Assembly (NCBI GenBank): GCA_002104985.1 | Contig: MCGO01000206.1 | Span: 1 to 64,000 of the forward strand | DNA: 64,000 nucleotides | Reading direction: 5' to 3' | Source of the DNA: Rhizoclosmatium globosum | Taxonomy: Eukaryota; Chytridiomycota; Chytridiomycetes; Chytridiales; Chytriomycetaceae | Shown: positions 47,017 to 56,928 of the stretch, one piece after another | Layout: every line of letters begins with the position of its first letter | How positions within the stretch are numbered: the first letter of the stretch is position 1 | Notes under the pieces: generated by a model | The model's database searches: none | What the model was told of the DNA's origin: nothing | What the model saw: only the letters and a program-made list of their open reading frames with translations | Program-made: the position numbers and the translations under genes

Positions 47017-48169
47017 ATGAAAGTAGTCTACTCACCCGTCCACGCACGACACAATCCACCCGTTTCATTCTCTCTCGGTCGCTTTGTTCCCTTCAAAGAA
47101 AGTCCTCAGCGGGTCGACCAGATCCTTGCATCCTTGGCCAGCTTTGGCAGCGAGTTTGAACTAGCAGATCCAGTGGACCACGGGTTGGAGCCCATCAAGA
47201 GAGTGCACACAAAGGACTACATAGCCTACTTCCAAAACGCATATGAAAAGTGGGTCAAACGAGGCGGGAATCCAGACGGCGTCTTTCCCGAGTATTTGGC
47301 AGTGAGACAGTTTGCGAATGGGGGAAAGAAAAGCGGGGGAGACCTTGGTGAACCGGGTTTTTATTGCTTTGATTTGGAGGGTGTTATTGCTGAAGGTACT
47401 TTTGTTGCGGCGGTTGCGGCTGTGAATGTTGTGCTTACTGCTGCTGATTTGATGGTTGATTTGCATCAAACAAGTGCGTTTGCGCTGTGTAGACCTCCAG
47501 GACATCATGCACATGAGGTAAGGGATTATTCTTGATTCATTTGGACACTTACTAATATTAATACAGGATTTATGTGGAGGATACTGTTTCTTCAACAATG
47601 CATCGATTGCTACAAGATATCTCATTGAACAAAAGAAGGTTGGAAAAGTGTGTATTCTGGACATCGATTACCATCACGGTTGGTTTCTTCCCGCTGAATC
47701 GGGCACAAAGACTAAACTCGCAAACTGAAGGAAACGGAACTCAATCAATCTTTTACAAGAATCTAACCCGCTATATGTCTCGCTCCACGGATCTCCGGAT
47801 TATCCTATGTATTGGGGTGATGTTGATGAAGATGGCGAAGGGGAAGGAAAGGGCTTCAACGTTAACGTACCACTTCCGCTCGGAACACGCGACCCAGAAT
47901 ACATCCACGCGCTGAAAACAGTTGTCGAAACACGTATTACCGAGTACGACCCCGATGTTATTGTTGTCTCTCTTGGAGTTGACACGTTCATCGAGGACAC
48001 TGTCGGCAACTTTTTACTCACCAGTGATTGTTATACGGAGATTGGAAAAGTTATCGCCAGCCTTGGGAAGCAGACGTTGTTTGTTATGGAAGGCGGCTAC
48101 GATATTCCTGCGATCGGAACAAACGTGACGAATGTACTTCGTGGCTTTGACCACAGATTTGGAAAGTGA
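47017..48169 (+). CDS. HDAC-superfamily / acetylpolyamine amidohydrolase-like 1 (frameshifted)
   Basis: Exons 47017-47517, 47567-47678 and 47731-48169 sum to 1,052 nt, one short of a whole frame. The missing base lies near 47760, just after GNGTQSIFYK, by comparison with the tandem copy. Zinc-hydrolase motifs are otherwise present: LCRPPGHHAHE, CILDIDYHHG (metal Asp and His), HGSPDYPMYWG in the shifted frame, VSLGVDTF (second metal Asp) and MEGGYD. The opening MKVVYSPVHARHNPP and length near 350 residues are those of bacterial-type acetylpolyamine amidohydrolases rather than nuclear class I HDACs. The likely substrate is an acetylated polyamine or other small acetyl-amine. Confidence 0.75.
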
Positions 48170-48215
48170 AATATTTTCATACGAAACGACATTTTTTAAA
48201 TATCTTTCTCAAAAT

Positions 48216-49368
48216 ATGAAAGTTGTGTATACCCCAATTCATGCTAAGCACTATCCACCGAAGGAACTGGAGCTAGGCCAGTTTGTGCCCTTCAAAGAGA
48301 CTCCACAACGCGTTGAACAGATCCTTCAATCTCTCAAAAACTATGGTGACGAATTCGAGTTGATTGAACCAGCGGACTATGGCATGGCACCCATCGAAAG
48401 AGTACACACCAAGGAATACATATCCTACTTTAAAGACGCTTACGAAAAGTGGATTTCAAGGGGCGGAAACCGTGATGGAGTGTTTCCTGATGCCTTTGCA
48501 GTTCGAGACTTTGCAAATGGAGGTAAAGAGACTGGTGGGATGATGGGAATGCCTGGATACTTTTGCTTTGATATGACTGGAATTATCGCGGAAGGAACCT
48601 TTGAAGCTGCTGTTGCGGCTGTGAATGTTGTGTTGACTGCTGCTGACGAGTTGGTTGATTCTTCTGCATCGTCAGTATTTGCACTTTGTAGACCTCCGGG
48701 ACATCACGCACATGAGGTATGCTTCTAGATATTTTATTTAAGTATGAAAATTCGAAATGATAGGATTGTGTGGTGGATACTGTTTCTTCAACAACGCTGC
48801 TATCGCTGCGAGGCATCTCATTGAAACCAAGAAAATTGGAAGAGTCTGTATTCTTGATATTGATTATCATCATGGTTTGTTTGAATGATGTTTAACATGT
48901 CTTACTTTTCGCGTTTCAGGAAATGGAACCCAATCAATATTTTACAAAGAATCAAATCCTCTATATGTATCCCTTCATGGATCTCCAGATTATCCCATGT
49001 ATTGGGGCAAGGGCTCTGAAGAAGGAGAGGGAAATGGCAGGGGATTCAACATTAATATCCCACTTCCAATCGGGACCCGCGATTCAGAATATATTGCTGC
49101 GTTAAAAAGCGTCATTGATACTCGAATCATGGAATATGATCCTCAAATAATTGTGGTTTCGCTTGGTGTCGATACATTCGTTGATGATGTCGTGGGCAAT
49201 TTCTTGCTTACAAGCGATTGCTACACGGAGATGGGAAGGATAATTGCCAGTCTAAGAAGACCAACTCTCTTTGTTATGGAGGGAGGCTACGATATTCCAG
49301 CAATTGGAAGAAACGTGACCAACGTTCTTCGTGGCTTCGAAACTTCGTTCCAAGTCAAGCAACAATAA
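48216..49368 (+). CDS. HDAC-superfamily / acetylpolyamine amidohydrolase-like 2 (frameshifted)
   Basis: Tandem paralogue of the previous gene, starting 46 bp after it, with the same three-exon layout (48216-48716, 48764-48874, 48920-49368). Exon 2 is 111 nt against 112 in copy 1; the missing base is at its start (GATTGTGTGG against GATTTATGTGG), so LCGGYCFFNN is out of frame with exon 1. Past that, CILDIDYHHG, YKESNPLYVSLHGSPDY, GVDTF and MEGGYD are intact. Each copy breaks at a different site, so a pair of assembly indels is as likely as two pseudogenes. It converges on STRA6-B with 52 bp between the stops. Confidence 0.75.
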
Positions 49369-49420
49369 ATACATGATTGTTTATAATCTCCATATCTAAA
49401 AAAGAGTGTCCCTTGTATTC

Positions 49421-52400
49421 TTAGTAGTTACTTTTCCCCCTTTTCTCCTTCTTCCACAACTCAACTTCAACTTCCCTCATCATTCGTCGCGTATCCATTA
49501 ATGTTTTCTCAGAATTTCCCTCATAATTCTTCAACACTTCCGCACGGATGCGGACAGCTTCATTCTCACTGACCCATTCCGCTAAAAGCGTCTCCTGGAC
49601 ACGTTGTTTCCTATATGCAATCAAAGACGGGTTCTTGATAAGAGTGTAGGCAAGGAACCACTTTGTTCGCGCACGTTTCGTATTGATTGATGAATAGAAA
49701 GAAACTGGTGAAGACCTTTCGCTGGATCCGAGAGGTTGATACCCGTACTTGGACGGTCGATTCAAGGAAGAAGAAAGTACTTTGACTGAATTTAAGTCAC
49801 TAATGTCACTCTTCCGATTGTCGATCAGCTTAAGAGCTACCATAACAACGGGATCTGAATTATGTCATTAAATTGTTGTATTTTAAGTAAATGAGAACTT
49901 ACTGCTATGATGGTGCTCTTGCAGCAGCCACGAGAGATAAACAGGCCGTCTGGAAAACATGGGAATCATGTTGGCTTTATCAACTCGGTAGGAAAATACA
50001 GCCGATCCTATGATTCCAAACACAATGTTTCCCAAGAATCCGAGGATACCGCCAATAAGGTTTGGGAACAAGAAGAAGTCTGATTGCATTGCGTCAATTA
50101 ATGTCGACAATGATGGGAATATGGACTCACAGTCAATTTGATTATACTTGTTCAAACTCGACAACCAGAATCCTGTGGTGACTTTTACCGGCTTTTTTCT
50201 GTCTGGGACATGTACTTCATAATGCTCGACGAACAAATTGTTCACGATGAGCTGTTGGGTAATAGAGAGGACGATGGAAACGGCAGCAGCAACGAGAATG
50301 AAACCGTTTCTATTGAAGCGATAAGTTAGACATTATCAGTGATCTCCAATGAAGACTCAACTGTAATACGAATCTCCAAAGAAAGTTTCTGAAGGCTGCG
50401 GATTTAACCAGACCAGCCAACATAAAGCACGAAATTCGCATAAATGCCAGAGTGTCTGGTTTTAGAATCAGTTACCTTTATCATCACCCAAAAAGATGCA
50501 AAGCTACTTACAAATGGTACCAATAAATGAAAAGCCAACTTGAATTCCCATAAATTGAGCAGCAAAACCACTTGAAACACTCTTACGCTCATGTTCCGTC
50601 ATAAACCCGTAATTTCCTTTTCTCAACATTGAAATATCGCGATGGAAAACAAATGCCAAGTCGATCATGTTGAACACCAAAATAGCAGCGCTAATCACAC
50701 AAGCAGCAATAGCAGAACCATTAATCATATTCTTGAGCAGAATGATCGGATTTCCAATGTTCTTGAACGAGCTCAAAGCGCCAGTCAATGTAGCCCCAAA
50801 CAAAGGAACATTTACGATCATTCCCACGACTTTGCTGACTAAAGAAAAGGCTTGCGCCATTGAACTCGTAGCGAGGCCTAGTTGACAAGAATATTGTGGA
50901 GTATCGGAGAAAACTTTATCAAGGAAGCTGTTGGACCACATTAATGATTGGGAATAGCGCCGAGAAAACACTTACAAAACGAACTGGACGTATGTGAAAA
51001 TGAACATCATGAACATTGCGGCAATCAATCGAGTTGGAGCTTTCAACAGGCGAGTTCGAATCTTGCTTTTTAAAGATTCTCCTTGATACTTTCGTCCCCG
51101 TACCCAAATTGGCCGAAGGTCCTTCGCGTACTATCAGCAAATGTTTAAAAGAAGTGGTATGCTCACCCTTCCGAAAACAAGTTGCTTGATTCTTTCACCG
51201 ATTCCAAGCGGTTTCTTTTCCGCCTCCTCAATATCTGACAATTTTACAGGCGGAACATCAATCTTACGCAGTAATCCCATCACATGGATTGCGTTTCGAA
51301 AATTTGTTTTACGAATCACGTTTTCAAATCGACCAGGCTGATGGTGATCATTAATGAAGGACAGCGAATGTCGAAACCACACACCTCAATAATAGAAAAA
51401 GCAAAGTATACAACGACGGTTAAATATGCTAAGATTTCGATTGCTACGTAAAATATGTCAAGAAGTACCGATGTATCAGCATGAACTTACATTGGTATAA
51501 AGCGTCTTTCAACATAGTCTCCAGTGGATTGTGCTGCAAGTACTGAATTCCCATTCTCAAGATAGCCATATTGGCGGTTGCCAACAGCCCAAATACAGCG
51601 GCAACACGCGATCCTTCGCATCCAAAAATTAGTTACAAATTCGATTACAGTAATGGGTCAGAAAATACCTTCATTAATGTGCGCGTAGCACATGGCAATA
51701 GGCCAAAACAGAAGCCCGATCGCAAGGAAACAGAGCATAAACACAGGAGTCTTCAATACTTTGGTAGCAGTGCTTGAATTGAGGCTATTTGAACTGATTC
51801 CTGAGAAAATTGGTAGAGTCCCAAGTTTCGAACTTTGTGGGGCTGTAAGCCACTGATATGTTTTGAAAAGAAACGAGACTGAGAGAATAAAATAAACTGC
51901 TCGAATAACACGAGATCCTTGAACGTGAACTAAGTCAAGCATTTTCCTTGATTGAATCAAAACGTTAAAGACATTCAATTCATGAGGAAAGACTTACAAA
52001 CGCTTCTTTCCATCCCTTTCCTTTTTCGCAATAGCCCACAAAAGGATAGGAACCACAAATATCATAGCAGTTGCAATTATGAAAGTAATATTCACAACCT
52101 GTTGCATTTGCTCCGCGTTCTCCATTGCAAACTTGAACAGAAAGACAGAAAACTTTCCAATACAAAAGACAGGTGTATTAGCCGCAACGACTGTTATTTT
52201 GAGACTTCTTGTTCCTCGCGGGATCATTATTTCGTACGTGTCCATTGCCCCTGACACAATCTGGAATTCTGCAGCTCCGTCTTCGTCGACATCAAAGTCT
52301 TCTTGAAGGACTTTACCTTTCTCGTCCATGAACGAGATGTAAACCTGTCATCAAAAATAATGGTGAGTGCTTTGGTTATGTTTTCGTATTTTTACTCACT

Positions 52401-52899
52401 ACACCAACTCCGCCAAGTCCGCCAAGCCCATTTGCATTGTCGTCGTACCCTCCCATCAACAATCCTTTATAGGAACATCAATGAAATAGTCCATGGCCAG
52501 CACTCCACCGTCAACCAAATGTAAAGAACCAGTCGGAATGGTGAGGACTCTCGAAACAACAAGCACCTCACTCAAGCTCTTTCCAGTATTTTGTATGCAT
52601 GAGTAAGCAACTGATTTCTTCACCGTATCAGTGTATTTCCCAGTGAAGTGGTGAGGCTCCTGCCTTCCGGTAGAGTTTCTTGGGTCCTCATACGCAGATA
52701 GCGGAGCTAGATACGTTGTCCACTTGTCAGAAGCGAGCCGAAAGTTGGTGTCGTAAGAGTTTGATACAATGTTTTCATACCCAGATGTTTGCTCATCTAC
52801 ACAGAGATTGACGAGAACATCCATCTGAGCGGCAGCTGGCAAGACGACCAGGGCAAGAGTCAGGAGCAGCATACGGAAAGAGGAACTCAATTTAGACAT
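49421..52899 (-). CDS. STRA6-like multipass receptor, paralogue B (one frame break)
   Basis: Same architecture as paralogue A: signal peptide (MLLLTLALVVLPAAAQ), lumenal domain, about ten spans and a cytosolic tail with RARTKWFLAYTLIKNPSL. A conserved ERKSVSSGFAAQFMGIQVGF segment and DLVHVQGSRVIRAVYF align with A. One frame break is visible near 52465, where one A appears to be missing from an A-run (VPIK then GLLMGGYDD in the next frame). Elsewhere the exons read well. Convergent with HDAC-like 2 and followed upstream by two USP genes. Confidence 0.65.
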
Positions 52900-53079
52900 G
52901 ATTGTGTTCTCAATTTGGTCACACTCGGTTTTTTGAATGCGTTTGATTTTTGAATGTGCTTGAGCAGAACACCAAAATTGAACATCAATGGTTCAAGCAA
53001 CAGATGAGCAGAACATTCGGCACACAACAAATCAATACTAATTTAATTTTATTGGAAAATAACATATTCTATAAACAAT

Positions 53080-53664
53080 TTAAACAATCAATGAAGCATA
53101 AGGCAACTTAAAAGCCTGGGCGTAAGCAGAAACATCAACGGACTTCTGGTTCCACTTCTTTGCCTCCTCTTCATCTGGTTTTGCAATTAAAACAGGACAG
53201 TGAGCGTGGTGAGCACAATAATCAGAAACACTTCCAAGGAACCCTCTAGTAAACGCATCAGCACCTCTGCTACCGACAATCAACGCTGTTGCGTGCAATT
53301 CATGAATAGCTCGGACGATACTCTCCTTAACTGACACGCGGTCAGGATGAATCGAGACTTCCTTGTACGCGTACTTAGCCTCGGAAAGGATCTTTGCGTA
53401 ATGCGAGAGGAGATTGTAACTTTCTTGCTTTGGAGTCGTTTCGGTTGATTCGGAGTGACCAAGAGGTGGATCGATGACAGCGTTGCCTGAGGAGTGCTGG
53501 ACGTTCAAGAGAAGTACGTAGTCGTCTTGGCGAAGGTAATGCTCAAGGGCCCAGTAAAAGGCATACTCGGAGAACTTTGAAGAGTCAAGGGCGATGGCAA
53601 TTGTTCGCTTGTATGGGGCAGCACCTTGAATTTCGGTTGCGTTGTGGATCTCGTCAGCAGTCAT
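53080..53664 (-). CDS. Universal stress protein (USP) 1
   Basis: A single-exon gene of 194 residues. The UspA fold starts RTIAIALDSSKFSEYAFYWA, and the ATP-binding loop GSRGADAFTRGFLGS keeps the full GxxGx9G(S/T) pattern of nucleotide-binding USPs. It is followed by VSDYCAHHAHCPVLIAKP. Upstream, TGAGTCA lies at 53739-53745, 75 bp before the ATG. There is no signal peptide, so it should be cytosolic. A stress-related role is inferred from the family only. Confidence 0.88.
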   Translation of the reverse strand: MTADEIHNATEIQGAAPYKRTIAIALDSSKFSEYAFYWALEHYLRQDDYVLLLNVQHSSGNAVIDPPLGHSESTETTPKQESYNLLSHYAKILSEAKYAYKEVSIHPDRVSVKESIVRAIHELHATALIVGSRGADAFTRGFLGSVSDYCAHHAHCPVLIAKPDEEEAKKWNQKSVDVSAYAQAFKLPYASLIV

Positions 53665-54042
53665 CTTAATTATTTGTTGTTTCTTTTTTGGTGGGATACT
53701 CGAGGTTGATCGTGACAGCTTTAATATGTCTCCCGCGATGAGTCAACGTTACAAACACTGACAATTTCGGAACGCCACCCAACAACAATGATCAGACTGT
53801 AAACTGTTCAACGCCACGAAGAGCCCTACTTTTCGGATCACTTCCTTCGATGAACATTTTACTGCGAATATTATACTTTTTGCGCTGACTGACGATGTTT
53901 CAACACCTTGGATGGCACCGCTTTCAACTTAACAACCTCTCCGTGCAAATTGCGCAACGTGTTTACACTTTGAAAAATGAATAGATAACTTCGCATAAAT
54001 GTACACGTTTATTATTTGGCCAGAATCACACCAAAAATTCTC
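53665..54042. promoter_or_regulatory. USP1 upstream region with TGAGTCA site
   Basis: Holds the USP1 promoter and the 3' end of USP2. TGAGTCA is at 53739-53745. No gene seen. Confidence 0.5.
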
Positions 54043-54621
54043 TCATAAAATCATAACAGCAGAAGCAGGTGGCAACTTAAAAGTCTGAATATAAGCTTCA
54101 TCATGAGCCTTCATCTTCACAGCTTCCTCCTCACTCGGCTTCGCAATCAAGACTGGGCAGTGACAGTGATGCGCACAGTAGTCACTGACACTTCCCAAGA
54201 ACCCTCTGCTCAACACATCCTGATCGCGGCTTCCAACAACCAAAGCCGTCGCCTTCAGTGTAGCTACCTCGCGGACAATGCTTTCCTTTGGAGACAGGAA
54301 CCCAGGGTCGATACAAACCGCCTTGTACGCGTATTCCCTCTCAGCCAAGAGTTTAGCGTACTTTGTCAACAGATCGTGTGACTCCTTTTGTGGTGATGAA
54401 GAGACGGTTGTGTCGGCAGGTGCGTCCAAACCAGAGTTGATTCCCATGGGTCTTGTAGTGTGGTGCTGGACGTTCAAGAGGAGGACGTAGTCGTCTTTAC
54501 GGAGGTAGTGCTCAAGAGCCCAGTGGAAAGCGTAGTCTGAGAACTTGGAAGCGTCAATCGCGATAGCAATTGTTCTCTTGTATGGAGCGGAACCTTGGAC
54601 TTGGATCTCGTCAGCAGTCAT
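54043..54621 (-). CDS. Universal stress protein (USP) 2
   Basis: 192 residues from the ATG at 54621 (MTADEIQVQG, matching the USP1 start). An upstream in-frame ATG at 54720 lies beyond the TATA box and was not used. The fold begins RTIAIAIDASKFSDYAFHWA. The nucleotide loop reads GSRDQDVLSRGFLGS: the second Gly is Asp, which may weaken ATP binding. VSDYCAHHCHCPVLIAKP follows. Promoter elements are a minus-strand TATAAAGG at 54684-54691 and TGAGTCA at 54729-54735 and 54786-54792. Confidence 0.87.
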   Translation of the reverse strand: MTADEIQVQGSAPYKRTIAIAIDASKFSDYAFHWALEHYLRKDDYVLLLNVQHHTTRPMGINSGLDAPADTTVSSSPQKESHDLLTKYAKLLAEREYAYKAVCIDPGFLSPKESIVREVATLKATALVVGSRDQDVLSRGFLGSVSDYCAHHCHCPVLIAKPSEEEAVKMKAHDEAYIQTFKLPPASAVMIL

Positions 54622-54683
54622 TTTTGTTTTGTGTTTGGGTTTGTTTGGATGGATGGGGGACATCTGTAGCGAACCATTGACGC

Positions 54684-54792
54684 CCTTTATAGGCGTTCGG
54701 AACACGGAACAAATAAACACATCCGAAATGAGTCAAATTTCGAATTTTCCTCGAATTTCCAGCTGCACGCGCCTGGTATTGAAGTTGAGTCA
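54684..54792 (-). promoter_or_regulatory. USP2 promoter: TATA box and two TGAGTCA sites
   Basis: TATAAAGG (54691-54684) is 63 bp upstream of the ATG. Two AP-1/Gcn4-like TGAGTCA heptamers lie further upstream at 54729 and 54786. Confidence 0.55.
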
Positions 54793-54911
54793 CAGCGAGC
54801 GCCACCGACACAACGACCAATTTAGGAAAGCACGCTTCTAGCTCGTCTCGATCAAAAAATGAACCCTACTTTTCAAAGAATGTTGATAGCATTCCATCAA
54901 CCATTTTTTAT

Positions 54912-55434
54912 TCACACCAAGTTCACAACAACAACACACCCCTCTCTCACCTCTCTAACGACGAAATCGCTGACACTCCCTTCGAAATACCCCTTCTTTC
55001 CCTTTGCTCTACGTCCAACCACAACCGTCACGTTTCCATGGATGTGTTGCATCTCTTTCGCAGTGTCGACAATCACTGTTCGTGGGTCCCCGGTTTTCGA
55101 CACTGTGTTCACGTTTAAGGTTGCGGGAACTTGAAGGTGGGATGCAGCGTGTTTGAGGAGAGATGCACTGTGACGACGTTCTTGTTCTGCATGTTGCCTT
55201 GCGAACGACGCGTATTGATTTTGGGCGGGAGGTGAGTATCCTTCGTGGACGTGGAGGAGAGTTATTTGAGTGGTTGTTGCGTTTGGGTCGATGAGATGGG
55301 TTTGAGTCCATGTGAGAGCGTCTAGGGATTCTTGGGTGCCGTCCTTTTTTTTTTGATTTATTCAAGTGAACTGTGAAGTATGAAATGAGTCTTACTATGG
55401 CGACGAGAATCTGACGAGTGGGTTCAGGAAACAT
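54912..55434 (-). CDS. Divergent universal stress protein (USP) 3
   Basis: Exons 55434-55396 and 55343-54912 (52-bp intron ending in a ten-A run plus G) give 156 residues. It opens FPEPTRQILVAIDGTQESLD, the usual first strand with its Asp. The loop reads VVGRRAKGKKGYFEGSVSD, so the first GxxG is lost, and the tail REVREGCVVVVNLV lacks the Cys/His-rich DYCAHHCHC found in its neighbours. This is a plainer UspA-like protein, more distant from the local family. TGAGTCA at 55500-55506 lies 66 bp upstream. Confidence 0.8.
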
Positions 55435-55579
55435 TTTTGGAGGGCAAGGAGAGGCACTTCTCGCCAATCAATCACTCACATATTGTCACAAGCTCATCAT
55501 GAGTCATACAAGATACATAAACTTCATTTTGTATTTGCACAGATGCGAAAGAATAAAACTAACTTCACAATTGAACGAC

Positions 55580-56804
55580 TTATTGCTTCTTCCAGCTGCT
55601 CGACTTGCTGTACGAGCTTCCACCACTCGACGACGAATAAGAAGAACTGCCACCAGCTCCATCCTCCTTGTAGGGATACTCCAAAGTACGCGTATTCAAT
55701 CTCCACAACAACTTTTTCTGACCACTGTTGTTTGTTCCCCAGACTTGAGTACACTTTCTCGACTTGAAGTCACGAACAAAGACTGGATCCCAGAGTTCCG
55801 ACGCGATTCCCAAGTCTTTGCAGCATCTCATCAATGCATTCGACTTGACACCTATAAAATTTTGCTGTATTAGAAGCGTTGTGGTGTGGAAGGTGGAGGA
55901 ACAATGATCTGTTCGCTGCGCTCACTAAATAGGACTGCATGTATGACACGATCCATATTCCGCTCGTTCCTCGCTCAATACGAAGTATTAGGAGGATGAT
56001 TACTTTGCAAAAAGTCCTCGTGCGCCCATGCTCCTTTTCTTGTTCGCTTTGCTCACGCTTCCTTAACTCATTCGGAATCCTAATTCAATCAGATCTCGCA
56101 TTTAACTAACCTTCAGAAGCCGTTGCCATCCCATTTTCCATATCAAAGCAATCCTGTTCGCCACGAGCAATAGCAGTAAATCTTCCGAGACAAAAGAGAG
56201 CGTATTCTCTGCTGAGAGACTTTGAGATACCGTGTGAGGACCGCGAGGAACCATTGCCCAACCACCTGGACCAAAGGCCTTGTTTAAGATACGACGGTAT
56301 TTAATTTCAGGAAGGTAGAGAAGGCCGTCTGAGAGTGATTCAAGGTGGTCAACACCAACAACCAACCAACCAACCAAACCAAACCAAACCAAAGACAAAC
56401 CAGGTTAATTTCGACATCGTCTTCATTGATTTCAGCCATCAAAACCTGAGCCACTTCAGCAGGAAACGGCTCAACAGACGCGCCGACAAACGACGTCGAA
56501 ATCGGTTCTTCGGATGCGATTGAAGAGACAAAAGAAGATGACTCATCGGCGGCAATCGAAGTTGAAGTTGAAGTTGAAGTTGGCGGAATCGAGGCAAAGG
56601 TGCGCTTGCGTTTCACTCGTGTTAGAAACTACTTTGGCGAAGGTGAAGGTGAAGTTGGGGTTGGCACTCACTTGGCTTCTCTCAAGGACTGCTGGAACCA
56701 CGGCCTGGACAAGACTTAGACGAGAAGAACAGAGGAGGGTTCGCGCGGTGGTCGTGGTGGTGCTGGTGCTGGTGGCGCAAGAGTGGGGCAAAGCGTGAAA
56801 ACAT
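55580..56804 (-). CDS. MGM101: MGM101 mitochondrial genome maintenance protein (frameshifted)
   Basis: Mgm101 is a fungal Rad52-like single-strand annealing protein of mitochondrial nucleoids. Signature stretches are present: [64 protein letters not shown] and LEYPYKE. The frame slips by one base near 56210-56220, between [10 protein letters not shown] and REYALF, where one base is missing. The N-terminus probably starts [12 protein letters not shown] (mitochondrial type) at 56804, but the first exons do not join cleanly. A GAAGTT repeat (56559-56583) encodes a Ser/Thr stretch, and a GGTTT-type repeat fills one intron. The intron at about 55850-56110 contains the dispersed repeat. Confidence 0.78.
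55916..56060. repeat. Dispersed repeat inside an MGM101 intron
   Basis: GTTCGCTGCGCTCACTAAAT, then TATGACACGATCCATATTCC and CTCGTTCCTCGCTCAA, closely match RhoGAP intron 3 (21310-21378). A further GTTCGCTTTGCTCACGC lies near 56043. Confidence 0.6.
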
Positions 56805-56928
56805 TTTGGGTGTGATTCGTTTGTTGGTTGGTTTTCGGACATTACTTACTGTCTTGTTAACCATCAATCAATAAAGTAATACGCTTGATTTATTCATGTA
56901 AAAGAGCTGTACCAAAGAACTCTCTCAA

